Of a DNA stretch of 64,000 bases, positions 38,693 through 51,978 are shown in pieces. Origin of the DNA: Paragordius varius. Taxonomy: Eukaryota; Nematomorpha. The notes beneath the pieces are model-generated. The model searched no databases and was not told where the DNA came from. It saw only the letters and a list, made by a program, of their open reading frames with translations. The position numbers and the translations under genes were made by a program. The DNA is taken from the NCBI GenBank assembly GCA_964247055.1, contig OZ176058.1, positions 4,030,001 to 4,094,000 of the forward strand, given 5' to 3'. Numbering within the stretch: position 1 is the stretch's first letter; every line of letters begins with the position of its first letter.

Positions 38693-39544
38693 TTTTCTTT
38701 AAACTTTTTAGTGTTTCCAACAACACATATATTTTCAACAATCAAATAATTTTTACAACAATCAAAATATGTTGCCCAATAGTTTTTTAGTGTTTCCAAC
38801 AATCAAACATATTTTTTCAACAATCAAATAATTTTTCAAACAATCAAAATATGTTGCCCCATAGCTTTTTAGTATTTCCAACAATCAAACATATATTTTC
38901 AACAATCAAATAATTTTTCCAACAATCAAAATATGTTGCCCAATAGATTTTTAGTATTTCCAACAATCAAACATATATTTTCAACAATCAAATAATTTTT
39001 TTAACAATCAAAATATGTTGCCCAATAGCTTTTTAGTATTTCCAAAAATCAAATAATTTTTCCAACAATCAAAATATGTTTTCTTTTAACTTTTTAGTGT
39101 TTCCAACAATCAAACATATATTTACAACAATCAAATAATTTTTCCAACAATCAAAATATGTTGCCCAATAGTTTTTTAGTGTTTCCAACAATTAAATAAT
39201 TTTTTCAACAATCAAATTATGTTGTCTTTTAACTTTTTAGGGTTTCCAACAATCAAACATATATTAATCAAATAATTTTTTCAACAATCAAATAATTTTT
39301 TTAACAATCAAAATATGTTTCCCAATAGTTTTTTAGTGTTTCCAACAATCAAACATATTTTTTCAACAATATAATTTTTCAAAAAATCAAAATATGTTGC
39401 CCAATAGCTTTTTAGTGTTTTCAACAATCAAACATATATTTTCAACAATCATATAATTTATTCAACAATCAAATTATGTCGTCTTTACACTATTTAGTGT
39501 TTCCAACAATCAAACATATATTTTCAACAATCAAATAATTTTTC
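38693..39544 (+). repeat. Mixed monomers with the first AGGGTTTCC variant
   Basis: Contains further TTTCTTTAAAC and TTGCCCCATAG monomers, TTGCCCAATAGATTTTTAG (about 38,936), the AGGGTTTCC variant (39,239) with its shortened CATATATTAATCAAAT subunit, and TTATGTCGTC (about 39,476). The last three are the hallmarks of the alpha HOR of Domain III, so this is a partial alpha copy inside Domain II. Confidence 0.75.
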
Positions 39545-40890
39545 CAACACAAAATATGTTTTCTTTTAACTTTTTAGTGTTTCCAACAATCAAACATATA
39601 TTTTCAACAATCAAATAATTTTCCAACAATAAATATGTTGCCCAATAGTTTTTTACTGTTTCCAACAATTAAATAATTTTTTCAACAATCAAATTATGTT
39701 GTCTTTTAACTTTTTAGTGTTTCCAACAATCAAACATATATTTTCAACAATCAAATAATTTTTCCAACAATCAAAATATGTTTTCTTTTAACTTTTTAGT
39801 GTTTCCAACAATCAAACATATATTTTCAACAATCAAATAATTTTTCCAACAATCAAAATATGTTGCCCAATAGCTTTTTAGTATTTCCAAAAATCAAACA
39901 TATATTTTCAACGATCCAATAATTTTTCCAACAATCAAAATATGTTTTCTTTTAACTTTTTAGTGTTTCCAACAATCAAACATATATTTTCAACAATCAA
40001 ATAATTATTTTAACAATCAAAATTTGTTGCCCAATAGCTTTTTAGTATTTCCAACAATCAAATAATTTTTCCAACAATCAAAATATGTTTTCTTTTAACT
40101 TTTTAGTGTTTCCAACAATCAAACATATATTTTCAACAATCAAATAATTATTTTAACAATCAAAATATGTTGCCCAATAGTTTTTTAGTGTTTCCAACAA
40201 TTAAATAATTTTTTCAACAATCAAATTATGTTGTCTTTTAACTTTTTAGTGTTTCCAACAATCAAACATATATTTTCAACAATCAAATAATTTTTCCAAC
40301 AATCAAAATATGTTGCCCAATAGCTTTTTAGTATTTTCGACAATCAAATAATTTTTCAAACAATCATAATATGTTGCCTAACAGCTTTTTAATCTTTCCA
40401 ACAATCAAGCATATATGTTCAACAATCATATAATTTATTCAACAATCAAATTATGTTGTCTTTTAACTATTTATTGTTTCCAACAATCAAACATATATTT
40501 TTAACAATCAAATAATTTTTTTAACAATCAAAATATGTTGCCCAATAGCTTTTTAGTATTTCCAACAATCAAATAATTTTTCCAACACAAAATATGTTTT
40601 CTTTTAACTTTTTAGTGTTTCCAACAATCAAACATATATTTTCAACAATCAAATAATTTTCCAACAATAAATATGTTGCCCAATAGTTTTTTACTGTTTC
40701 CAACAATTAAATAATTTTTTCAACAATCAAATTATGTTGTCTTTTAACTTTTTAGTGTTTCCAACAATCAAACATATATTTTCAACAATCAAATAATTTT
40801 TCCAACAAACAAAATATGTTGCCTAATAGCTTTTTAGTATTTCCAACAATAAAACATATATTTTTAACAATCAAATAATTTCTCCAACAA
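39545..40890 (+). repeat. Duplicate of 30,351-31,715, about 9.19 kb away
   Basis: CAACACAAAATATG (30,351/39,545), AACGATCCAATAAT (30,713/39,910), AAGCATATATGTTC (31,231/40,407) and GTTGCCTAATAG (31,642/40,818) recur in the same order. Offsets run 9,194, then 9,197, then 9,176 bp. The steps are explained by a 3 bp and a 21 bp (one subunit) difference. Confidence 0.85.
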
Positions 40891-42350
40891 TCCAAATATG
40901 TTGCCCAATAGCTTTTTAGTGTTTCCAACAATGAACATATATTTTCAACAATCAAATAATTTTTCCAACAATCAAATTATGTTAACTTTTTAGTGTTTCC
41001 AACAATCAGTCATATATTTTCAACATTCAAATTAATTTCTCCAACAATGAAAATATGATGCCCAATAGCTTTTTAGTGTTTCCAATTTCCAACAATCAAA
41101 ATTTGATTTCTTTTAACTTTTTAGTGTTTCCAACAATCAAACATATATTTTCAACAATCAAATAATTTTTCCAACAATCAAATTATGTTGTCTTTTAACT
41201 TTTTCGTGTTTCCAACAATCAATCATACATTTTCGACAATCAAATAATTTCTCCAACAATCAAAATATGTTGCCCAATAGTTTTTTAGTGTTTCCAACAA
41301 TTAAATAATTTTTTCAACAATCAAATTATGTTGTCTTTTAACTTTTAGTGTTTCCAACAATCAAACATATATTTTCAACAATCAAATAATTTTTCCAACA
41401 ATCAAAATATGTTGCCCAATAGCTTTTTAGTATTTCCAACAATCAAACATATATTCTCAACAATCAAATAATTTTTCCAACAATCAAATTATGTTGAATA
41501 GCTTAGTGTTTCCAACAATCAAACATATATTTTCAAAATCAAATATTTTGCAACAATTAAATTATGTTTTTTAACTTTTTAGTGTTTCCAACAATCAAAC
41601 ATATATTTTCAATAATCAAATAATTTTTCCAACAATCAAATTATATTGTCTTTTAACTTTTTAGTGTTTCCAACAATTACACATATATTTTCAACAATCA
41701 AATAATTTTTACAACAATCAAATTATGTTGAATAGCTTTTAGTGTTTCCAACAATCAAACATATATTTTCAACAATCAAATAATTTTTCCAACAATCAAA
41801 ATATGTTTTCTTTAAACTTTTTAGTGTTTCCAACAATTACACATATATTTTCAACAATCAAATAATTTTTACAACAATCAAAATATGTTGCCCAATAGTT
41901 TTTTAGTGTTTCAAAACATATTTTTTCAACAATCAAATAATTTTTCAAACAATCAAAATATGTTGCCCCATAGCTTTTTAGTATTTCCAACAATTACACA
42001 TATATTTTCAACAATCAAATAATTTTTCCAACAATCAAAATATGTTGCCCAATAGCTTTTTAGTATTTCCAACAATCAAACATATATTCTCAACAATCAA
42101 ATAATTTTTCCAACAATCAAATTATGTTGAATAGCTTAGTGTTTCCAACAATCAAACATATATTTTCAAAATCAAATATTTTGCAACAATTAAATTATGT
42201 TTTTTAACTCTTTAGTGTTTCCAACAATCAAACATATATTTTCAATAATCAAATAATTTTTCCAACAATCAAATTATATTGTCTTTTAACTTTTTAGTGT
42301 TTCCAACAATTACACATATATTTTCAACAATCAAATAATTTTTACAACAA
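40891..42350 (+). repeat. Lead monomers plus shortened 722 bp unit, tandem pair 4
   Basis: AATCAGTCATA at 41,004, the palindrome at 41,094, and TTGAATAGCTTAGTG at 41,494 and 42,127. The first unit is 633 bp, 89 bp shorter than the others; part of the loss is visible as GTGTTTCAAAACATATT near 41,910. The following region grades into Domain III. Confidence 0.8.
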
Positions 42351-44029
42351 TCAAATTATGTTGAATAGCTTTTAGTGTTTCCAACAATCAAACATATATT
42401 TTCAACAATCAAATAATTTTTCCAACAATCAAAATATGTTTTCTTTAAACTTTTTAGTGTTTCCAACAATTACACATATATTTTCAACAATCAAATAATT
42501 TTTACAACAATCAAAATATGTTGCCCAATAGTTTTTTAGTGTTTCCAACAATCAAACATATTTTTTCAACAATCAAATAATTTTTCAAACAATCAAAATA
42601 TGTTGCCCCATAGCTTTTTAGTATTTCCAACAATCAAACATATATTTTCAACAATCAAATAATTTTTCCAACAATCAAAATATGTTTTCTTTAAACTTTT
42701 TAGTGTTTCCAACAATTACACATATATTTTCAACAATCAAATAATTTTTACAACAATCAAAATATGTTGCCCAATAGCTTTTTAGTATTTCCAACAATCA
42801 AACATATATTTTCAACAATCAAATAATTTTTCCAACAATCAAAATATGTTTTCTTTAAACTTTTTAGTGTTTCCAACAATTACACATATATTTTCAACAA
42901 TCAAATAATTTTTACAACAATCAAAATATGTTGCCCAATAGTTTTTTAGTGTTTCCAACAATCAAACATATTTTTTCAACAATCAAATAATTTTTCAAAC
43001 AATCAAAATATGTTGCCCCATAGCTTTTTAGTATTTCCAACAATCAAACATATATTTTCAACAATCAAATAATTTTTCCAACAATCAAAATATGTTGCCC
43101 AATAGATTTTTAGTATTTCCAACAATCAAACATATATTTTCAACAATCAAATAATTTTTCCAACAATCAATATGTTTTCTTTTAACTTTTTAGTTTTTCC
43201 AACAATCAAACATATATTTTCAACAATCAAAAATTTTTTTAACAATCAAAATATGTTGCCCAATAGCTTTTTAGTATTTCCAAAAATCAAATAATTTTTC
43301 CAACAATCAAAATATGTTTTCTTTTAACTTTTTAGTGTTTCCAACAATCAAACATATATTTACAACAATCAAATAATTTTTCCAACAATCAAAATATGTT
43401 GCCCAATAGTTTTTTAGTGTTTCCAACAATTAAATAATTTTTTCAACAATCAAATTATGTTGTCTTTTAACTTTTTAGGGTTTCCAACAATCAAACATAT
43501 ATTAATCAAATAATTTTTTCAACAATCAAATAATTTTTTTAACAATCAAAATATGTTTCCCAATAGTTTTTTAGTGTTTCCAACAATCAAACATATTTTT
43601 TCAACAATCAAATAATTTTTCAAAAAATCAAAATATGTTGCCCAATAGCTTTTTAGTGTTTTCAACAATCAAACATATATTTTCAACAATCATATAATTT
43701 ATTCAACAATCAAATTATGTCGTCTTTACACTATTTAGTGTTTCCAACAATCAAACATATATTTTCAACAATTAAATAATTTTAACAATCAAAATATGTT
43801 TTCTTTTAACTTTTTAGTGTTTCCAACAATCAATCATATATTTTTAACAATCAAATAATTTTTTTAACAATCAAAATATGTTGCCCAATAGTTTTTTAGT
43901 GTTTCCAACAATCAAACATATATTTTCAACAATCAAATAATTTTTTTAACAATCAAAATATGTTGCCCAATAGCTTTTTAGTATTTCCAACAATCAAATA
44001 ATTTTTCCAACCAAAATATGTTTTCTTTT
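42351..44029 (+). repeat. Domain III lead-in: alpha-like HOR sequence
   Basis: A run of TTTCTTTAAAC and TTGCCCCATAG monomers is followed by TTGCCCAATAGATTTTTAG (about 43,096), AGGGTTTCC (43,477), TTATGTCGTC (about 43,716) and ACACTATTTAG. The order matches the body of the 1,764 bp alpha unit. Confidence 0.78.
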
Positions 44030-46460
44030 AACTTTTTAGTGTTTCCAACAATTACAGATATATTTTCAACAATCAAATAATTTTTACAACAATCAAAATA
44101 TGTTGCCCAATAGCTTTTTAGTATTTCCAACAATCAAACATATATTTTCAACAATCAAATAATTTTTTTAACAATCAAAATATGTTGCCCAATAGCTTTT
44201 TAGTATTTCCAACAATCAAATAATTTTTCCAACCAAAATATGTTTTCTTTTAACTTTTTAGTGTTTCCAACAATCAAACATATATTTTCAACAATCAAAT
44301 AATTTTTTTAACAATCAAAATATTTGCCCAATAGCTTTTAGTGTTTCCAACAATCAAACATATATTTTCAACAATCAAATAATTTTTCAAACAATAATGT
44401 TGCCCAATAGCTTTTTAGTATTTCCAACAATCAAACATATATTTTCAACAATCAAATAATTTTTCCAACAATCAAATTATGTTGTCTTTTAACTTTTTAG
44501 TGTTTCCAACAATCAATCATACATTTTCGACAATCAAATAATTTCTCCAACAATCAAAATATGTTGCCCAATAGTTTTTTAGTGTTTCCAACAATTAAAT
44601 AATTTTTTCAACAATCAAATTATGTTGTCTTTTAACTTTTTAGTGTTTTCAACAATCAAACATATATTTTCAACAATCAAATAATTATCCAACAATAAAT
44701 ATGTTGCCCAATAGTTTTTTAGTGTTTCCAACAATTAAATAATTTTTTCAACAATCAAATTATGTTGTCTTTTAACTTTTTAGTGTTTTCAACAATCAAA
44801 CATATATTTTCAACAATCAAATCATTTTTCCAACAATCAAATTATGTTGAATAGCTTTTAGTGTTTCCAACAATCAAACATATATTTTCAAAATCAAATA
44901 TTTTGCAACAATTAAATTATGTTTTTTAACTTTTTAGTGTTTCCAACAATCAAACATATCTTTTCAATAATCAAATAATTTTTCCAACAATCAAATTATG
45001 TTGTCTTTTAACTTTTTAGTGTTTCCAACAATCAATCATATATTTTAACATTCAAATTAATTTCTCCAACAATAAATATGATGCCCAATAGCTTTTTAGT
45101 ATTTCCGATTTCCAACAATCAAAATTTGATTTCTTTTAACTTTTTAGTGTTTCCAACAATCAAATATATATTTTCGACAATCAAATAATTTCTCCAACAA
45201 TCAAAATATGTTGCCCAATAGTTTTTTAATACTTCCAACAAGCAAATAATTTTTCCAACAATCAAATTATGTTGTCTTTTAACTTTTTAGTGTTTTCAAC
45301 AATCAAACATATATTTTCAACAATCAAATAATTTTAAAACAATAAATATGTTGCCCAATAGTTTTTTAGTGTTTCCAACAATTAAATAATTTTTTCAACA
45401 ATCAAATAATTTTTCCAACAATCAAATTATGTTGAATAGCTTTTAGTGTTTCCAACAATCAAACATATATTTTCAAAATCAAATATTTTGCAACAATTAA
45501 ATTATGTTTTTTAACTCTTTAGTGTTTCCAACAATCAAACATATATTTTCAATAATCAAATAATTTTTCCAACAATCAAATTATATTGTCTTTTAACTTT
45601 TTAGTGTTTCCAACAATTACACATATATTTTCAACAATCAAATAATTTTTACAACAATCAAATTATGTTGAATAGCTTTTAGTGTTTCCAACAATCAAAC
45701 ATATATTTTCAACAATCAAATAATTTTTCCAACAATCAAAATATGTTTTCTTTAAACTTTTTAGTGTTTCCAACAATTACACATATATTTTCAACAATCA
45801 AATAATTTTTACAACAATCAAAATATGTTGCCCAATAGTTTTTTAGTGTTTCCAACAATCAAACATATTTTTTCAACAATCAAATAATTTTTCAAACAAT
45901 CAAAATATGTTGCCCCATAGCTTTTTAGTATTTCCAACAATCAAACATATATTTTCAACAATCAAATAATTTTTCCAACAATCAAAATATGTTTTCTTTA
46001 AACTTTTTAGTGTTTCCAACAATTACACATATATTTTCAACAATCAAATAATTTTTACAACAATCAAAATATGTTGCCCAATAGCTTTTTAGTATTTCCA
46101 ACAATCAAACATATATTTTCAACAATCAAATAATTTTTCCAACAATCAAAATATGTTTTCTTTAAACTTTTTAGTGTTTCCAACAATTACACATATATTT
46201 TCAACAATCAAATAATTTTTACAACAATCAAAATATGTTGCCCAATAGTTTTTTAGTGTTTCCAACAATCAAACATATTTTTTCAACAATCAAATAATTT
46301 TTCAAACAATCAAAATATGTTGCCCCATAGCTTTTTAGTATTTCCAACAATCAAACATATATTTTCAACAATCAAATAATTTTTCCAACAATCAAAATAT
46401 GTTGCCCAATAGATTTTTAGTATTTCCAACAATCAAACATATATTTTCAACAATCAAATA
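44030..46460 (+). repeat. Beta module, first copy (about 2.4 kb shared)
   Basis: Shared with about 48,544-50,974 at an offset of 4,514 bp, falling to 4,511 after a 3 bp difference in a TTAAATTATG subunit. Markers are CAATAATGTTGCCC (44,393), ATAATTATCCAAC (about 44,680), AATCATTTTTCC (about 44,820), CATATCTTTTC (about 44,953), TTTCCGATTTCC (about 45,102), the palindrome (45,117) and AATACTTCCAACAAGC (45,228). Several of these also occur at 2.4-3.3 kb. Confidence 0.87.
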
Positions 46461-46482
46461 ATTTCTCCAACAATCAAAATAT

Positions 46483-48246
46483 GATGCCCAATAACTTTTT
46501 AGTATTTCCAACAATCAAAATATGTTTTCTTTTAACTTTTTAGTGTTTCCAACAATCAAACATATATTTTCAACAATCAAATAATTTTTCAAACAATCAA
46601 AATATGTTGCCCAATAGTTTTTTAGTGTTTCCAACAATCAAACATATTTTTTCAACAATCAAATAATTTTTCAAACAATCAAAATATGTTGCCCCATAGC
46701 TTTTTAGTATTTCCAACAATCAAACATATATTTTCAACAATCAAATAATTTTTCCAACAATCAAAATATGTTTTCTTTAAACTTTTTAGTGTTTCCAACA
46801 ATTACACATATATTTTCAACAATCAAATAATTTTTACAACAATCAAAATATGTTGCCCAATAGCTTTTTAGTATTTCCAACAATCAAACATATATTTTCA
46901 ACAATCAAATAATTTTTCCAACAATCAAAATATGTTTTCTTTAAACTTTTTAGTGTTTCCAACAATTACACATATATTTTCAACAATCAAATAATTTTTA
47001 CAACAATCAAAATATGTTGCCCAATAGTTTTTTAGTGTTTCCAACAATCAAACATATTTTTTCAACAATCAAATAATTTTTCAAACAATCAAAATATGTT
47101 GCCCCATAGCTTTTTAGTATTTCCAACAATCAAACATATATTTTCAACAATCAAATAATTTTTCCAACAATCAAAATATGTTGCCCAATAGATTTTTAGT
47201 ATTTCCAACAATCAAACATATATTTTCAACAATCAAATAATTTTTCCAACAATCAATATGTTTTCTTTTAACTTTTTAGTTTTTCCAACAATCAAACATA
47301 TATTTTCAACAATCAAAAATTTTTTTAACAATCAAAATATGTTGCCCAATAGCTTTTTAGTATTTCCAAAAATCAAATAATTTTTCCAACAATCAAAATA
47401 TGTTTTCTTTTAACTTTTTAGTGTTTCCAACAATCAAACATATATTTACAACAATCAAATAATTTTTCCAACAATCAAAATATGTTGCCCAATAGTTTTT
47501 TAGTGTTTCCAACAATTAAATAATTTTTTCAACAATCAAATTATGTTGTCTTTTAACTTTTTAGGGTTTCCAACAATCAAACATATATTAATCAAATAAT
47601 TTTTTCAACAATCAAATAATTTTTTTAACAATCAAAATATGTTTCCCAATAGTTTTTTAGTGTTTCCAACAATCAAACATATTTTTTCAACAATCAAATA
47701 ATTTTTCAAAAAATCAAAATATGTTGCCCAATAGCTTTTTAGTGTTTTCAACAATCAAACATATATTTTCAACAATCATATAATTTATTCAACAATCAAA
47801 TTATGTCGTCTTTACACTATTTAGTGTTTCCAACAATCAAACATATATTTTCAACAATTAAATAATTTTAACAATCAAAATATGTTTTCTTTTAACTTTT
47901 TAGTGTTTCCAACAATCAATCATATATTTTTAACAATCAAATAATTTTTTTAACAATCAAAATATGTTGCCCAATAGCTTTTTAGTATTTCCAACAATCA
48001 AATAATTTTTCCAACACAAAATATGTTTTCTTTTAACTTTTTAGTGTTTCCAACAATCAAACATATATTTTCAACAATCAAATAATTTTCCAACAATAAA
48101 TATGTTGCCCAATAGTTTTTTACTGTTTCCAACAATTAAATAATTTTTTCAACAATCAAATTATGTTGTCTTTTAACTTTTTAGTGTTTCCAACAATCAA
48201 TCATATATTTTCAACAATCAAATAATTTCTCCAACAATCAAAATAT
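46483..48246 (+). repeat. Alpha HOR, 1,764 bp, copy 1
   Basis: Bounded by GATGCCCAATAAC at 46,483 and 48,247. In order it holds CAAATAATTTTTCAAAC monomers, TTGCCCCATAG, TTTCTTTAAAC, TTGCCCAATAGATTTTTAG, AGGGTTTCC (47,563), TTATGTCGTC, CAACACAAAATATG and TTTTTTACTG. Confidence 0.9.
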
Positions 48247-51200
48247 GATGCCCAATAACTTTTTAGTATTTCCAACAATCAAAATATGTTTTCTTTTAAC
48301 TTTTTAGTGTTTCCAACAATCAAACATATATTTTCAACAATCAAATAATTTTTCAAACAATCAAAATATGTTGCCCAATAGTTTTTTAGTGTTTCCAACA
48401 ATCAAACATATTTTTTCAACAATCAAATAATTTTTCAAACAATCAAAATATGTTGCCCCATAGCTTTTTAGTATTTCCAACAATCAAACATATATTTTCA
48501 ACAATCAAATAATTTTTCCAACAATCAAAATATGTTTTCTTTAAACTTTTTAGTGTTTCCAACAATTACACATATATTTTCAACAATCAAATAATTTTTA
48601 CAACAATCAAAATATGTTGCCCAATAGCTTTTTAGTATTTCCAACAATCAAACATATATTTTCAACAATCAAATAATTTTTTTAACAATCAAAATATGTT
48701 GCCCAATAGCTTTTTAGTATTTCCAACAATCAAATAATTTTTCCAACCAAAATATGTTTTCTTTTAACTTTTTAGTGTTTCCAACAATCAAACATATATT
48801 TTCAACAATCAAATAATTTTTTTAACAATCAAAATATTTGCCCAATAGCTTTTAGTGTTTCCAACAATCAAACATATATTTTCAACAATCAAATAATTTT
48901 TCAAACAATAATGTTGCCCAATAGCTTTTTAGTATTTCCAACAATCAAACATATATTTTCAACAATCAAATAATTTTTCCAACAATCAAATTATGTTGTC
49001 TTTTAACTTTTTAGTGTTTCCAACAATCAATCATACATTTTCGACAATCAAATAATTTCTCCAACAATCAAAATATGTTGCCCAATAGTTTTTTAGTGTT
49101 TCCAACAATTAAATAATTTTTTCAACAATCAAATTATGTTGTCTTTTAACTTTTTAGTGTTTTCAACAATCAAACATATATTTTCAACAATCAAATAATT
49201 ATCCAACAATAAATATGTTGCCCAATAGTTTTTTAGTGTTTCCAACAATTAAATAATTTTTTCAACAATCAAATTATGTTGTCTTTTAACTTTTTAGTGT
49301 TTTCAACAATCAAACATATATTTTCAACAATCAAATCATTTTTCCAACAATCAAATTATGTTGAATAGCTTTTAGTGTTTCCAACAATCAAACATATATT
49401 TTCAAAATCAAATATTTTGCAACAATTAAATTATGTTTTTTAACTTTTTAGTGTTTCCAACAATCAAACATATCTTTTCAATAATCAAATAATTTTTCCA
49501 ACAATCAAATTATGTTGTCTTTTAACTTTTTAGTGTTTCCAACAATCAATCATATATTTTAACATTCAAATTAATTTCTCCAACAATAAATATGATGCCC
49601 AATAGCTTTTTAGTATTTCCGATTTCCAACAATCAAAATTTGATTTCTTTTAACTTTTTAGTGTTTCCAACAATCAAATATATATTTTCGACAATCAAAT
49701 AATTTCTCCAACAATCAAAATATGTTGCCCAATAGTTTTTTAATACTTCCAACAAGCAAATAATTTTTCCAACAATCAAATTATGTTGTCTTTTAACTTT
49801 TTAGTGTTTTCAACAATCAAACATATATTTTCAACAATCAAATAATTTTAAAACAATAAATATGTTGCCCAATAGTTTTTTAGTGTTTCCAACAATTAAA
49901 TAATTTTTTCAACAATCAAATAATTTTTCCAACAATCAAATTATGTTGAATAGCTTTTAGTGTTTCCAACAATCAAACATATATTTTCAAAATCAAATAT
50001 TTTGCAACAATTAAATGTTTTTTAACTCTTTAGTGTTTCCAACAATCAAACATATATTTTCAATAATCAAATAATTTTTCCAACAATCAAATTATATTGT
50101 CTTTTAACTTTTTAGTGTTTCCAACAATTACACATATATTTTCAACAATCAAATAATTTTTACAACAATCAAATTATGTTGAATAGCTTTTAGTGTTTCC
50201 AACAATCAAACATATATTTTCAACAATCAAATAATTTTTCCAACAATCAAAATATGTTTTCTTTAAACTTTTTAGTGTTTCCAACAATTACACATATATT
50301 TTCAACAATCAAATAATTTTTACAACAATCAAAATATGTTGCCCAATAGTTTTTTAGTGTTTCCAACAATCAAACATATTTTTTCAACAATCAAATAATT
50401 TTTCAAACAATCAAAATATGTTGCCCCATAGCTTTTTAGTATTTCCAACAATCAAACATATATTTTCAACAATCAAATAATTTTTCCAACAATCAAAATA
50501 TGTTTTCTTTAAACTTTTTAGTGTTTCCAACAATTACACATATATTTTCAACAATCAAATAATTTTTACAACAATCAAAATATGTTGCCCAATAGCTTTT
50601 TAGTATTTCCAACAATCAAACATATATTTTCAACAATCAAATAATTTTTCCAACAATCAAAATATGTTTTCTTTAAACTTTTTAGTGTTTCCAACAATTA
50701 CACATATATTTTCAACAATCAAATAATTTTTACAACAATCAAAATATGTTGCCCAATAGTTTTTTAGTGTTTCCAACAATCAAACATATTTTTTCAACAA
50801 TCAAATAATTTTTCAAACAATCAAAATATGTTGCCCCATAGCTTTTTAGTATTTCCAACAATCAAACATATATTTTCAACAATCAAATAATTTTTCCAAC
50901 AATCAAAATATGTTGCCCAATAGATTTTTAGTATTTCCAACAATCAAACATATATTTTCAACAATCAAATAATTTTTCCAACAATCAATATGTTTTCTTT
51001 TAACTTTTTAGTTTTTCCAACAATCAAACATATATTTTCAACAATCAAAAATTTTTTTAACAATCAAAATATGTTGCCCAATAGCTTTTTAGTATTTCCA
51101 AAAATCAAATAATTTTTCCAACAATCAAAATATGTTTTCTTTTAACTTTTTAGTGTTTCCAACAATCAAACATATATTTACAACAATCAAATAATTTTTC

Positions 51201-51978
51201 CAACAATCAAAATATGTTGCCCAATAGTTTTTTAGTGTTTCCAACAATTAAATAATTTTTTCAACAATCAAATTATGTTGTCTTTTAACTTTTTAGGGTT
51301 TCCAACAATCAAACATATATTAATCAAATAATTTTTTCAACAATCAAATAATTTTTTTAACAATCAAAATATGTTTCCCAATAGTTTTTTAGTGTTTCCA
51401 ACAATCAAACATATTTTTTCAACAATCAAATAATTTTTCAAAAAATCAAAATATGTTGCCCAATAGCTTTTTAGTGTTTTCAACAATCAAACATATATTT
51501 TCAACAATCATATAATTTATTCAACAATCAAATTATGTCGTCTTTACACTATTTAGTGTTTCCAACAATCAAACATATATTTTCAACAATTAAATAATTT
51601 TAACAATCAAAATATGTTTTCTTTTAACTTTTTAGTGTTTCCAACAATCAATCATATATTTTTAACAATCAAATAATTTTTTTAACAATCAAAATATGTT
51701 GCCCAATAGCTTTTTAGTATTTCCAACAATCAAATAATTTTTCCAACACAAAATATGTTTTCTTTTAACTTTTTAGTGTTTCCAACAATCAAACATATAT
51801 TTTCAACAATCAAATAATTTTCCAACAATAAATATGTTGCCCAATAGTTTTTTACTGTTTCCAACAATTAAATAATTTTTTCAACAATCAAATTATGTTG
51901 TCTTTTAACTTTTTAGTGTTTCCAACAATCAATCATATATTTTCAACAATCAAATAATTTCTCCAACAATCAAAATAT
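48247..51978 (+). repeat. Alpha HOR expanded to 3,732 bp by a beta module
   Basis: Begins and ends like alpha (AGGGTTTCC at 51,295, GATGCCCAATAAC at 51,979). It is 1,968 bp longer because beta sequence (CAATAATGTTGCCC at 48,907, AATACTTCCAACAAGC at 49,742, palindrome at 49,631) is inserted in the first half. Entry and exit occur between ordinary monomers; there is no target-site duplication or foreign sequence, so this looks like exchange between HOR types and not transposition. Confidence 0.88.

Noticed and set aside
48247-51978. Beta module read as a mobile element inserted in alpha
   Set aside because: Beta is made of the same monomers as alpha. It has no terminal repeats, no target-site duplication and no coding sequence, so exchange between HOR types explains it better.
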